Source: Ascarosepion bandense
Taxonomy: Eukaryota; Mollusca; Cephalopoda; Sepiida; Sepiidae
Length of the DNA: 64,000 bases
Direction of reading: 5' to 3'
NCBI GenBank assembly: GCA_037127315.1
Contig: JBBBDQ010000398.1
Span: 5,722,501-5,786,500 of the forward strand
Shown: positions 11,776-22,984 of the stretch, in pieces
Numbering within the stretch: the stretch's first letter is position 1
How the letters are laid out: each line of letters opens with the position of its first letter
Notes under the pieces: generated by a model
Seen by the model: the letters and a program-made list of their open reading frames with translations, nothing else
What the model was told of the DNA's origin: nothing
The model's database searches: none
Program-made: the position numbers and the translations under genes

Positions 11776-12370
11776 TTAAAATTTAAAAAAATACTGTCAG
11801 AAATCTAGTAAATAACTGGAAGTTCACTATTTTTAGATTCAGCTTCCATCCCCAAAATCTTTATAGATTCAGTGTTGGCAAACAAGAGCTCGTTTGCTTA
11901 TTTGTAAGGCCGTGCGGACGACCATCAGAATATGTGTAAAATGCAGAATCATATTGACATAGTGCATTTTCGCTGATCGCCGCCACATTATTTGCAGGCT
12001 TATTTGATTGGTACAAGCATATATTTTCTGTGGAGTTCCGGTAGGTATTGGATTACATCATTTTTGTTGATTTGCTTTTCGTTAGGGCAGGGCGGGATTT
12101 CTGGGAAAATACTTTTGCGTTTCAGTAACGCTATTTCCATTTCACTTTTTTGCGTAACGCATGTATCAGCAAAATTAAATCACATGGTTGGTATTTCTCG
12201 TTTTTTAATGTTATTCTGTTAACGAATTTTGATCAACATTCAACAAAATCTTTCGCCCAAAATTTTTATTCAATTGATTTTTTGCATTTCTTATCATTTT
12301 TAAGATACTTCTTGCTTAATGTCCTTATTTATTTTTTAGAGTAATTCTCGGGTCCCCTGTAAAAAATCTC
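11776..12370. other. unassigned DNA
   Basis: Nothing recognised. Short frames at 11992-12344 lack similarity to known families. Confidence 0.4.
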
Positions 12371-12374
12371 TCTC

Positions 12375-12444
<70 letters not shown>
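12371..12444. repeat. (TC)n followed by (TA)n
   Basis: A (TC)n run of about 15 units passes directly into about 19 TA units. Confidence 0.95.
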
Positions 12445-12447
<3 letters not shown>

Positions 12448-12682
12448 AGTGAATATAGAATGAGGAGAGAAAAAAGAAAAAGATTTTTCCCGTCCAAAAC
12501 ATTAATTTAAAACAGTGCTCGATATATGTTCCAGCCCCCACAACAACAACAACGAACCAAATATAACAGAGAATGATTCCAAACCCTTATTTCTCCCGAT
12601 GATGTGTTTGAGTCCAAACACTGAAGCAGCCATAGAGAAGAGGACATATATAGAAGAAATTATGTACATGTTCTAAAACAAT

Positions 12683-12739
<57 letters not shown>

Positions 12740-12957
12740 AGATTTGTGCCCACTGAATAAAACGTATAGATTTAAACAGAGTAGACGTCATAATAACACC
12801 TTAAGGACCCTTCGGCCCGCACTTTATCAAAGACGAACGATGGTAAAATTTTAAATGACTTTGACGTTATAGAATGAATGATGGAACTCGTTTAAAAACA
12901 AATTTTAACCAAAAAATAAATAATTAGAATGTAAGTGGTGTAGACATAAGTTCCACT

Positions 12958-12959
<2 letters not shown>
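12445..12959. other. unassigned DNA with (TA)n at about 12690-12736
   Basis: No gene is recognised. One long (TA)n run is present, and the rest is of ordinary complexity. Confidence 0.5.

Positions 12960-13046
<87 letters not shown>
12960..13046. repeat. (CA)n-(TA)n-(GA)n compound microsatellite
   Basis: Three consecutive dinucleotide tracts: CA (about 12966-12997), TA (to about 13014), GA (to about 13046). Confidence 0.95.
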
Positions 13047-13053
<7 letters not shown>

Positions 13054-13339
13054 AAGTTTTTTGTCTTAATTAAGTTTGACCATACACAGTTGTATGTAAA
13101 ATGTGTTCAATACAATTATATTTTGAATATTTTTTGTTTGTAAAGGAGTTATCTCTCAACCCAGGTTTCTAAATACTAAATAAATATTTATAAATACAGA
13201 TTTTTCCATTTCTCTTAAAAATCCCTACATGAAAATAATCTTTTATAAGCACGCAATTTTCAAAATTGGGAGAAGTTACTTAAAGGTCTTAGAACATCTT
13301 TATCTATGATTGTATGATCCTAATTGGTATTTGTAGGTA

Positions 13340-14310
13340 TGGTTTCCCTTGGTCATAATTACTCTTCTTTCATTTCGTAATTCATTTTCGTTTGGGAATA
13401 ACATAATAGCTAACTTTTTTCCTGGCACAGTCTACATATTTTACCACCGTTGTAACTCTTGGCTGTTTTTATTATATTTCATGTTATGTCGGGGTCTTTT
13501 TCATATTTTAATTTCAATTTCCACACGTGGCTATCCAATTTTGTACAATTGTTAAAGTTTTCTAGTTTAAATGTAGACATATGGTTATTCCATCTAACCT
13601 TAAAAGTGTTTTTAGTTGATCCCAAATATGTTTTATTTTGGCCATTTAAGTCATGTACTTTTGCTTTGCTTTGTAAACAACTTCTTTTTGTTTTAAAAGT
13701 CCTTGAAGTGGGAATTTATTTTTGACCCTATAGTTACATTCCTTATTAATGATTTTTTTGTACGTTGCTATTTATGTTTCTGGCATTTTGTCTCTTTATC
13801 TAATTTTCTAAATTACTAGTGCAGTTCTAACTCAGTTTGATTGTATTCCTATTGAAAGTTCTGTTAATTCTGAGTTATCTGAAAAGTATTTATCAATGAC
13901 TTTAAAAAATATTTGTCCTATTTTGGATTTTATTTCTCATTTAAATGGTGGGTTGAACCATATAATTTCGATTATTGGTTTTTATTTGTATGTTTGAAAA
14001 TGTTTTATGACCAGGTTTTTTTAGTCTACCTTTATAATCTTTTTTTCCTTTTATCGAATATTGCTTTGTTTGACGAATATTTTGATAGCATTTGCTTCAT
14101 TCTTCTCTGAATGTGCATGATTATGTTGGGGGGGATGGTTAAATCTTGTGTTTATATACTTTAAAGTTACGTTTGCCTTCATATTACCAGTTCGTAAATT
14201 GAATTCTTCGTCTAAATATTGGACTACTTTTCTATTTGTTTCAACTATTATTTCAAAATCTAGTTCTTTGAGTAGTTAGTAAAATATTTTCCTCGTTTTA
14301 TCTCTCTCTT
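13340..14310 (-). pseudogene. Penelope-like element (PLE) remnant: RT C-terminal region plus GIY-YIG endonuclease
   Basis: No long frame survives, but the three minus-strand frames together read a protein common in invertebrate PLE-type retroelements. In order they give YLDEEFNLRTG (about 14230), NHPPQHNH, IIWFNPPFK (about 13950), a cysteine-containing ECNYRVKNKFPL (about 13740), VVYKAK and TYLGSTKNTFKVRWNNH (about 13680-13590, the GIY-YIG-like nuclease), then KICRLCQEKK (about 13420). At least six frameshifts or stops are needed, so this is an old dead copy. In PLEs the GIY-YIG domain nicks target DNA and the RT primes from it. The plus-strand frames 13349-14110 are antisense artefacts. Family-level confidence is good; the subfamily is not determined. 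Confidence 0.7.
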
Positions 14311-14320
14311 TCTATATATA

Positions 14321-14989
14321 TGTTGTGGGAGCTTCTCTTTGCATATGATAATGGACTCGACTGAGAGTACATATGCTTCTGCCATAGAGAAAACTGGAGC
14401 TGCCATAAAGGGAGAGTAATCGTAGAGATCCGTGCGAGTTATCGAAGAGTACCGGAACTGATACGTAAGTTACCGATAGATACCGAACTTACCAAGAGAC
14501 TACCGCATCAGAAATCAGACTAACTCTGAGCTTCTCTCAGCTAGCATAATATACTCGGATATTTCCAACGACTTTTTTTTAATTATGTCACCCCAAGCAA
14601 GGCAATCCACTGCCACTATAGCGCAGGGGGTTACACAGGGCGATAGACGAGTTAGGATGTACATAGGGGGAGAGTTGGAGAGAATGGGAGTGGGTTAGTG
14701 TGTTAGGATGTGTCTATTGACCTTACTTTTAAACACCTGGAGGTTATAGACGTCGGGGAAGCAAGCATGCGGAAGGGAATTCCACAGGCGGGAAGTGCGA
14801 GAAAAGAAGCTGTTGGAGTCTGAAGTGACTCCAACAACTTGTATATATTATTTTTTGCTAATAGTTTTCCTGGATTTACTAACCTGCGTTCTAGTTCGTA
14901 TATTAGGTTCAATATAACCTACTTTTCTATCTCCATATCTGTTTTGTTGTTCATTATTTTGTGCGGTTTCTCATCCTGTATCCACAACA
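14321..14989. mobile_element. candidate solo LTR (about 0.4 kb) interrupted by a nested LINE fragment
   Basis: The segment begins TGTTGTGG and ends CCACAACA, a perfect 8-bp terminal inverted repeat with canonical TG...CA ends. Removing the nested NLR-A fragment (14575-14829) and one target-duplication copy leaves about 400 bp, a normal LTR size. The flanking 5-mers (ATATA and ATTTA) match imperfectly. No primer-binding site or polypurine tract is evident next to either end, so a solo LTR is more likely than part of a full element. It could also be a chance inverted terminus. Confidence 0.5.
14575..14829 (-). mobile_element. NLR-A 3' fragment nested in the LTR candidate
   Basis: A minus-strand NLR-A 3' end with its A-rich tail (T-run at 14575-14581) on the left and its 5' truncation on the right. 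It is bounded by an 11-bp target duplication with one mismatch: TCCAACGACTT (14564-14574) and TCCAACAACTT (14830-14840). It is therefore younger than the surrounding sequence. Same subfamily as the copies at 1475 and 44140. Confidence 0.85.
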
Positions 14990-15827
14990 ATTTATAACCA
15001 TATATTGATAAATATAACAGTGAAAAAACATTTCACATTCGTTATCCCACTCAGCTGACACTTCATCTTCCTCGCACTCACTTGATTCCTCTCCTGACTC
15101 GGGGAGTATCAAACTATAACTCTGGACTTCATCCCTAGGGCTGTTTGCTTTTGGTTAAGGTAACTCTGGCTCAAACTCTGACGTATTCTCTTCTCTCAGT
15201 CGTTCGGGGAGATGAAAGAGATGTATTTTGTCTTCCTTTTCCCACTTACTTGACTCATTTTCTACGGAGTTCTTGTCTGTCTTCATTATCTTATTAGGTT
15301 TCCATCCCACCTTTCTTGCTTTATTCACCTTTAAAGCTCTAACCTCTTTTCTCGTTACTGGCTTTCTGTTTGGCAATACCAATATTACTCTTCTATCCTT
15401 TACTACCGAGGCGCCAATCTCAGTTCACCCGTCTCATTTAAATTCTGGGCCACGAATCCATTCTTTTGCAGTAGGCCGAGTTCAGTTCGACCGTCTTATT
15501 CAAATTGCCAGCCCTGAATCCGTTAATTTCATTTTCTACCTCGATTTTATTAAAAAGACAAAAAACCGGGGTGGTAAAGGAGTGGTTCAATTTTCACTCA
15601 CTGTATCATTCTTACCAGCTCAAAATGAAAACAATGTCAGTTATCCATTTCGACTGAGTCTCTGGGTCCTTCATTTATGAAGGGGAGGAAACTTACTCTC
15701 TTATCACTTGCCTGTCCGCCCAATAAATCAGTAGCCTTAGAAAGGAAATTCTCACAGTTCAATTTTGACCGAGGGTAAAATTTGTATAAGCAGGATGATA
15801 ATATTTTGTCTATGATTCTTTTTCTTA
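14990..15827 (-). pseudogene. unrecognised degenerate coding remnant
   Basis: The minus strand has a charged frame at 15155-15382 (MVLPNRKPVTRKEVRALK..., continuing into acidic SGEESSECEEDE-type sequence near 15060). Upstream is another piece (KLNCENFLSKATDLLGG, about 15760-15710). Two imperfect copies of a 45-bp segment lie at about 15415-15460 and 15478-15522. The remnant sits between the LTR candidate and an NLR-A insertion whose tail truncates it at 15828. Retroelement origin is plausible from context, but I cannot name the protein. The plus-strand frame 15228-15680 is the antisense shadow. Confidence 0.35.
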
Positions 15828-16890
15828 TTGTTTCACCCCAACCAAGGCGGTACCGCCGCTTATGCTCAGGGGGCGACATAAGAGAGTAAAAGTTTAGTCA
15901 GGCGGATAGTGAAGAGAAAGATGAACCAGTTACAGGAGTTTCAGAGGGATGAGAATTCAGGCGTGATGACAGTTGCGAAGGTAGAGTGATATAGGAAAAG
16001 AAAAAGTTATGCAATGTGATGTAGAAATGACGAGGGAAGGATGGAGTCAAGTGGATAACAGATGGGAATTGACATTGCATTTAAATTCCTGGAGGTTGTA
16101 GCGGTCAGGAAAACACATATACGGAAGGGAGTCCTACAGACGGAAAAGTACGAGAAAAAATGTTGATGGAGTAGAATTGTCGGCTGCATTTAGTAGATTC
16201 AACTGTAAAATGGTGGGACCTTGCTACAACTTTGGTTGCTCAAGTAAATTCTGGTGGACGGGCACCAGTAAACTAGGTTCATCAAAGCAGAAGCCATGAA
16301 AATATTTGTAGAAAAACGAGAGAAAGAGAGAGAGAGAGAGAGAGTGAGAGAAAGAGAGAGAGAAAGAGAGAGAGATGGAGAGGGAGGGAGGTAGTGGAGG
16401 TCACATCCCGCCGTTGGGAAAGTGGCTGGAGTTGAGCTGCCACGTCTGAACCACGTCTGAACCGATCATATTACAGATTCGTCTTCAGAGCCTGTCGAGC
16501 ACCCTCAGATGAACAGCAGGGGCGCCTAACAGGATATGACAACATTATTCTATGCACAGTCGGATGGTTGATTTGTACATGTGTAACAGGAATTCAGGCG
16601 GAAAAAAATTGCTGGACCGACACAGTGACTCAACCTTCCAACAGTGAATTTAGCTATTGATTCAATGTAATGTTTCCACTTGAGATCGGAAGATAGGGTG
16701 AGGCCGAGGAGGTTCAGTATATTGCTTTCAGGCGACTCACTGGGTCCATGCTTATGGTGGGTAGGAGAGACTACCTGTGATGGTTGACAGATAGCAGCTT
16801 TGTTTTAGAAGCATTAAAATTTACAAGCTATTTCTTACACCAATTAACCACAGAGTGAAGATCAACAGCGAGGTTACACAGATACAATCA
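15828..16890 (-). pseudogene. NLR-A LINE, longest minus-strand copy (RT C-terminus to 3' tail)
   Basis: Minus strand: at about 16885-16790 a degraded NLAVDLHSVVNW / LVNFNASKTKLLS segment, then the EYCCHIW and QRRICNV blocks and the C-terminal tail, ending in the 3' tail with the palindrome GGCGGTACCGCC at about 15846-15857. A GA-rich microsatellite (about 16312-16390) interrupts the coding part. The copy is 5'-truncated and full of frameshifts. It parallels the copy at 1-650 up to about 16840. Confidence 0.8.
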
Positions 16891-16979
16891 ATCCAGTTAA
16901 TGTTCCCAACAGAAATAATTGTATTCTCCAATTTTAGAGAAATATTTTCTTATTTTTAAAATTAATAACAAACTGAATA

Positions 16980-17365
16980 CCAGCCATCAGGAAATAGGGT
17001 TAAACCTACAGGAAGGAGTTCTATCCTGGGTGCCGAGGGTGGCTCCTGGAAAAACTCACATCTGGCAACACAACTTTGTTCGATGCCACAAAAGAGAACC
17101 CAGTCATGGCTGTTAAACAATTTCTTCGACGACATCAACCCTTATACATGGCCAACTAATTCCCCTCACTGGAAAACCCTTCATTGTTATGTGTGGGGCG
17201 GAGTTGACAGAGAAACTTACAAAACATTTTGTGAAAACAAAAATGAACTGAAGGCAAAGATTATGGCAGCTTTCACCTATTAAAACAAGAAGACCAACAG
17301 GAAGAGTTGCAGGAGATTCCAAATTCGACTTAAGACCGTGGTTGAAGCTAATAGCGATTTTATTT
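16980..17365 (+). pseudogene. mariner-type transposase, C-terminal half
   Basis: Frames 16919-17116 and 17083-17283 plus the following bases read the end of a Tc1/mariner DDE transposase: THIWQHNFVRCHK (the QQD-containing block, with the acidic residue lost), TQSWLLNNF, WPTNSPHWKTLHCYVWGG, VDRETYKTF, then RRFQIRLKTVVEAN. In active relatives the WP..SPDLNP motif supplies the third catalytic Asp. Here it reads SPH, so the site is destroyed. A frameshift near 17085 and a stop at about 17281 confirm decay. It adjoins the 5' end of the NLR-A copy at 15828-16890. The N-terminal half and terminal inverted repeats are not seen. Confidence 0.75.
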
Positions 17366-17444
17366 AATAAATTTGCCGTTTAATATGTCAAGTCAGTGTA
17401 CCTTTCTCTTTTGGGTAATTTAGACAACAATTAATCCATCGAAA

Positions 17445-17509
<65 letters not shown>

Positions 17510-17913
17510 TGACGGTACAGAAACATATTAAGGCGTAAAAAGCAATAAATATTTTACTATGGACTATGATTAATTTTCAAACAACAACAGCAACAAAAAA
17601 AAAACACACCAGTCGACCGGTTTTGTCTCCCCCTCGTCCGAACTGCAAACGAGGAAACAAATTATGAGAAGAAAGTCTGTCGCGGATGACGTGAATAAAT
17701 GGATAGGGAAAAAAATAAAAAGTTGTTACATCTAAAGATGCTAGAGACAAAGCAAAAGCCAGCTGAAACAAACAGTCTCTTTGTTTACAAAGAGAGGGGC
17801 GCCTGGAACCTGATAAACAGCGTCTCTAACGCCTTCAGCTGTTGAAGACTTGTGTTTTATTTCTTTGTTTTAGAATTCAAAATGATCCATATTAAAATAT
17901 TTCTTTGACACCA

Positions 17914-17961
<48 letters not shown>

Positions 17962-17990
17962 AACCACACGCTAAAATCTGCCTCATTTAA
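17366..17990. other. unassigned DNA with (CT)n/(TA)n tracts
   Basis: (CT)n then (TA)n at about 17450-17508, and (TA)n at about 17917-17958. The rest is unassigned. Confidence 0.5.
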
Positions 17991-17994
17991 CTAA

Positions 17995-18135
17995 GCGCCC
18001 ATAGTTCAGAGGTAGAATCGCAGGCTGATGCTAATTCGTTCGGGTGTCAAACCTGGGTAAAATGCAGTCAGGTGTATAACCGTATCGATGATCTGTGATA
18101 CATCGAAACAGAACTGTCTGCGGATGACTATATAT
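17995..18135 (+). mobile_element. tRNA-like SINE (family distinct from SINE-1)
   Basis: 'catagttcagaggtagaat' resembles a tRNA A box, and 'gttcgggtgtcaaacctgg' is a degenerate B box/T-arm about 35 nt downstream. A non-tRNA body follows ('gatctgtgatacatcgaaac') and then AT-rich sequence. This head-plus-body layout is that of a tRNA-derived SINE; octopus genomes are known to contain such elements. A single copy is visible, so the boundaries are approximate. Confidence 0.55.
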
Positions 18136-18209
18136 ATTTCGTTGGATATCTATCTATATATTCCCATCTTTAGCTATTTGGATATGTATTAAAAAAATTT
18201 TCTTTCTTT

Positions 18210-18255
<46 letters not shown>

Positions 18256-18640
18256 CTTTCTCAATCTGTCTCTATCCATTTATCTATCATTATATCGCTA
18301 GATTTATCTATCTTTCTATCTAATTCTGTCAATTTATATCTAGATCTATCTATCTATCTATCTCTAGATATCTTTCTTTTCCTATCTATGAATCGACGAT
18401 TTCTTTATATAATTTAAGATATATCTATCTATCGATTGATTGATCGATCGAGCGATCTCTTTCTGTGCTTTAATAACTTATCGATCTATCTTGATATTTC
18501 TGTATGTTTCTAAATCGTCGTCATATGTCTCCATGTTTTCTCGTCTATCTACTTTTCGATCTAATCAGGACAAATCTAGCTGGATCTATTCATATTTGTC
18601 TATCGATGGATCGATCTATCTTCCTCCATCTATTCGTGTA
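18136..18640. repeat. decayed (TATC)n tract with (TA)n
   Basis: (TA)n at about 18213-18251 is followed by about 350 bp of interrupted TATC/GATC-like repeats, evidently an old tetranucleotide array. The frames at 18440-18770 are not genes. Confidence 0.7.
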
Positions 18641-19221
18641 TATTTGTGGTACACGGCAAACAATGTATGTTCGATTAATACAATTAACCAAAAGAATTGA
18701 CAGAATCCTAAGAGCTAACCAAATGCATATTCTCAGTTATATGTTAGCCGAGGGAATACTTTTACGCTAGCATTTCCGAAGATGTCTGAGGAACTGATAG
18801 AAGCTAGCCAAAAACAATACCCGATATAAAATGATTATTTTTCTTCACTATGTTCATCTTTTATGTCCAGATAGAAAAAAAATATGGTCAAGTAATTCTG
18901 ACAGCACACTGGAGAGTTTTAACGGCATAAACAATACAAATTTATTCACGGGCCCGGAGGGCAGATTTTTATGGCTATTTCCACTGAATTCTTTGTTGAA
19001 GATAATGTATACAAAAAATGAAACTTTTAAAAGCTTCCTGTGAAATAAAGCATCAGTAATAGCAAATCGGTAAATAAAAAAATGAAAAAATAGAAAAATA
19101 AAGCTGAAAGTAAATTATTGATTTAAAGTAAAAGTATCTTTTTTTAAATGGCTTTCGCTCCATCTCGAAAAGAAACAGTAAAAATACGTAAATCATCACT
19201 CCTACAGTTTTCTATTGCGCC

Positions 19222-19223
<2 letters not shown>
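18641..19223. other. unassigned DNA
   Basis: Nothing recognised. Confidence 0.4.

Positions 19224-19273
<50 letters not shown>
19224..19273. repeat. (GATA)n microsatellite
   Basis: About 12 perfect units. Confidence 0.97.
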
Positions 19274-19867
19274 TCTCTGCACTGAGACGCGATGTGACAC
19301 AAGGTCGAGTTTACGGTGGAGAACCTGAGCGCGGACAATCGGGAGAAGGACAAAAATTACCCTCCCCTAGCAAACGTCGGTTGCGCTGGCCTAGGTGACA
19401 AGCCCCGACCACCTAATCTCGTGCATGGTGCAGTACAGCCTCAGGCCGCTGTTTCTCGGTACCTTACAACTCTCAATATGTTATTTCTTATAGTCATCTA
19501 CAGACAGATCTGTTTCGCTGTATCACAGCTCAGCAGTGACAACCGATTGCTTCTAGCCAAGATTGAAACCCGAGCATATTAACATCAGTCGGCTTTTCTT
19601 CCTCCGCCTTCCTCTACCGAGCGCTATCGGTGCTTGGTAAAGGAAGGTGGACTTTAGCGTGTAAACACACGCTGGTAGCCGAGAGTGTTCAAATCATTAC
19701 TGAATTTACGATGCGTAAATACGTGACTAGCTACTGTTTTTTAACGTCTACCTTCCGTCCATTGTGCTCAATCGTGATGCAGTTGTTTTTCAATGACGAA
19801 ACAAAATGTACACTAATTCAAATTAATGTTTTTAACGTTGTAATTATTTCCACTGTTCCTTATTCAT

Positions 19868-19869
<2 letters not shown>
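19274..19869. other. unassigned GC-richer segment
   Basis: Noticeably less AT-rich than its surroundings, about 19275-19700. It contains an imperfect hairpin at about 19601-19648 ('ccttcctctaccgagc' against 'gcttggtaaaggaagg'). The frames at 19316-19582 and 19630-20031 have no recognised similarity, and the second runs into (TA)n. It could be part of an uncharacterised repeat. Confidence 0.35.
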
Positions 19870-19924
<55 letters not shown>

Positions 19925-20140
19925 GAAAGCAGCGTATCTTCATTCAAACATATTTCATGGAACAATATAGACATATATTCTGTATATTTATTTCTATACT
20001 GATCCTTTCTAGTTCTCTAATCAGTTCATGAAGTTAATATCAAATTCATAACAGAAGGCAGCGTAGATTTTTCGACCCAAAAACTTTCGACAAAATTTGA
20101 TTTTTGTTTTGATCGTGATTTTTTATTCATATATTATTCT

Positions 20141-20202
<62 letters not shown>

Positions 20203-20743
20203 CATTAAAATTATAAACATTCATTGCTGATTAAATTCAGACATCTTCCGCAAACCAGGTTCTAGTAATACCTGAAATCAAATATTCGTCCCATGTAAAT
20301 CGTTATCAGATGTAAGTGAAAAACACGGATGTATTGATTTTGCATACATTTTTGTATCAATACCAGCCAAGTTTACCGTAAGCAATTGCCCGTTCGTAAA
20401 GCTTCATGATAAATTTAATAGACATAGAAGATCTATTCTTTTTCTTAAATACTTTTTCGAAGTACAAATTTTACTTAATTTATTACGTAATATTTTACGA
20501 AATTTTACCCAATATACATATTTTAATTAATTAATTAGTATTATTGAGACTTAATATATATATGATAATATATGAATATGGTAAGCAGCCGAAGATTTGC
20601 AGCAATGCATGACACTCAAAGTCGTGCCTAATACTTAGGATAATATGCATAATTATTCATATATACTGTTGCTCTGTTATACAGAATTAAGTACTGTTTC
20701 AAATCGATTAATATTTATATATTGATTTCTATGCAAGCGTATA

Positions 20744-20802
<59 letters not shown>
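19870..20802. other. unassigned DNA between (TA)n arrays
   Basis: Holds (TA)n at about 19870-19920, (TA)n-(TG)n at about 20144-20197 and (TA)n at about 20749-20802. No gene is recognised between them. Confidence 0.5.
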
Positions 20803-20804
<2 letters not shown>

Positions 20805-21480
20805 ACAGAGCGCTAAATGTTTACAACCCAGACACAAGGCAGATAAAATTTATTAAAGCGGGCGCGAAAATCCTACGAAATAGAAAGGTAAAACCAAACC
20901 TGCTATCTCCTGCAACAGACTGGGAACTCAGGGCCGATATAGGCTCAAGATTGAAATTCCCAGAGCAAATTGCTATCACAAAACTTCGCCCAGATATAGT
21001 TTTCTTCTCACATAATTTGAAGAAGATAGTCTTGTGGGAACTGACGGTACCCTGGGAAGAAAACGCAGAGGAAGCTCATGAAAAGAAGAAGTTAAAATAT
21101 GACCAACTGCTGGAGAGTTGCAGGTTAAAGGCTGGAGGGCTAGCTGCGCTCCTATAGAATGTGGGGACTATAGGATTTGCAGCAAGGTCCTTACGAAAAG
21201 CCTTAGCAGATATTGGGATAGTGTGAGTAAAAAAAAGGAAAGCACTCAAGTCCATAACCGAAACAGCAGAAAGAACAGCTAATTGGTTATGGATCAAAAG
21301 AGAGAGTGCCTGGATTTCAAATTGTTAGCGAAAATTAACCCGAAATTCAGCGTCTGAGTTAATGTTTCGGATGAGCATATGTACGGTTCGCCTTTAAATG
21401 AAAAGTAGCTCTGACTGTCGCCAATCAGAAGCATTTGCAAGGTTTCGTACCGGGCCTAAACGTAATTTTCAAGTGTCTGA
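20803..21480 (+). pseudogene. retroelement C-terminal nuclease-like domain, PD-(D/E)XK type
   Basis: The plus strand reads LRADIGSRLKFPEQIAITKL, then RPDIVFFSHNLKKIVLWELT, then VPWEENAEEAHEKKKLKY (about 20925-21105), followed by a stop at about 21155 and, in a shifted frame, ITETAERTANWLWIKRESAW (about 21255-21315). The spacing RPD...(12-15 residues)...ELTV with a following K-rich helix resembles the restriction-like endonuclease fold at the C-terminus of some non-LTR retroelements; such a domain would cut the chromosomal target. The segment is open for at least 75 codons and then breaks. It is sandwiched between (TA)n arrays, which suggests truncation. A different element class carrying the same fold is possible. 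Confidence 0.55.
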
Positions 21481-21581
21481 AAGCGCTTATCGAGGGTGGG
21501 CCGGAGACTGATCATCTCTGGTCGGGTCGGTGAGGTGGGTATGATGTTGAAAGACCCGAAACCCCCTAGTGATCCTCGCGA

Positions 21582-21583
<2 letters not shown>

Positions 21584-21619
<36 letters not shown>
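21584..21619. repeat. (TA)n microsatellite
   Basis: About 18 TA units separating two retroelement fragments. Confidence 0.97.
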
Positions 21620-21621
<2 letters not shown>

Positions 21622-22030
21622 GAAAAACATAAACATGTAGGTAATATCAGACAGATTTTGGTCAACAATACGGTGATCCTTACTCATACACACAGTAAGA
21701 GGAACCTGCAGATATTGGAGGCCATGTACATCAAATCAAAACAACCAACACTCAATAAAATCAACTTTAAAACAGGAAATAACATATTACATTGCATTTG
21801 ACATATTACATTTCACATGGTTTTGTTGTCATTTCGCACTATCCCGCGGTGTGACGTCATAAAACCGCATCGCAAACTTAAGAACTGCGTTTATTATTTT
21901 TGGTAAATATTGAGTTTGCCAAGCGAAGTTTTATTTCAACACAAAATAAAATCGTCGGTGATGGTGGATTTTATAATATTTCAGTTTAAACAACCTCTCT
22001 AAAGATGGCTCATGTGAGCCGAAAGCTTAG
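21620..22030 (+). pseudogene. PLE C-terminal end and 3' UTR
   Basis: The plus-strand frame reads NTVILTHTHSKRNLQILEAM followed by YIKSKQPTLNKIN (about 21655-21770). That is the end of a GIY-YIG-containing PLE protein, whose last motif is usually EA.yIk...P.lN. A non-coding stretch follows, with a hairpin-bearing motif at 21999-22026 ('ctaaagatggctcatgtgag' then 'ccgaaagc'). This motif resembles the hammerhead-ribozyme-like sequences known in PLEs. The rest of the element is missing upstream of the (TA)n. Confidence 0.6.
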
Positions 22031-22489
22031 AAGAAAACCAATAAATAATTATCTAAATGTTGGAGAATTTTTGTCTTTATTTTCAACTGAAATTAAAGCA
22101 AAAATACGACATTTAGAACGGCTCATGATTAAACATAATATACATTCATTGTCTCTTATATTTAATAGCATATGTTTAGAAAATTACTTGCTGCCTCGAT
22201 ATACTATATATATATATATCAGCATGCAGTGAGGTATAGAAGAATCCAAAGGAGTGTCCTGTACATACAGTGGTAGGATAACTCTCTAACAGAGCTCTAA
22301 ATATATATGTATATAAATCTCCTTTAGAGCAAATATAAGAAAAAATAAGGCAGACACTTTATTTCATGGTAAATCGGAAGTATGGCCTATTTCAGGCGAA
22401 CCATTATCAGCTTATAAAGACTATTTTACAAACGATCTATATATAGGATATATATATATATATATAAATATATAGGATATATATACTAT
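22031..22489. other. unassigned AT-rich DNA
   Basis: Short (TA)n runs at about 22205-22219 and 22449-22465. Nothing else is recognised. Confidence 0.4.
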
Positions 22490-22840
22490 GCCTATCTATT
22501 CCTCAGCTTCTTTTCTCGCACTTCTCGCCTGTGGAATTCCTTTTCGTAAACTTGCTTCCAGGACAGCTGTAATCTCCAAGAAGTTAAATGCAATGTCACC
22601 TGCCATCTCTTATCTCTTTGATTCGCATCCTTTCCCTGACAACCCTTCAATCATTTTATTGTCCTTTTTCACTCTACTCTTATCAGCTCCCTTCACACCG
22701 GTGTTCCCATCCTTCCCTTATCTATTCTCTGACACCTCTTGTAACTTGTTCCCTGTTTCTCATCACTCACCTCCTTATGTAACCCCCTGCGCTCTAATAG
22801 CAATACTGGCTTCCTCAGAGTGAAATGCTTATAAAAAAAA
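22490..22840 (+). mobile_element. NLR-A 3' end
   Basis: Plus strand: 'cttcttttctcgcacttc' (the end of the protein), the 'taatctccaagaagttaaat' block, then the NLR-A tail and an A-run at about 22833-22840. The frames at 22488-22823 and 22588-22782 lie inside it and are not independent genes. Confidence 0.8.
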
Positions 22841-22984
22841 CTATATACATATGTATTTATTAATTATAAATTCAAAGTAACTTGAATTGCCTTCAAGCAT
22901 ACAAGGGAACATCAAAATTTTGACATTTTCATATACAACATTCTCACTATAACCAAACATTGAAACAATTACATTTCTTGATAA
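22841..22984. other. short unassigned spacer
   Basis: Nothing recognised. Confidence 0.4.

Noticed and set aside
15228..15680. 150-codon plus-strand frame
   Set aside because: The opposite strand has the more protein-like composition, with a charged frame at the same place; the plus frame appears to be its antisense.
17995..18080. Functional tRNA gene
   Set aside because: A- and B-box-like sequences are present, but no cloverleaf with an anticodon arm can be drawn and a SINE-like body follows.
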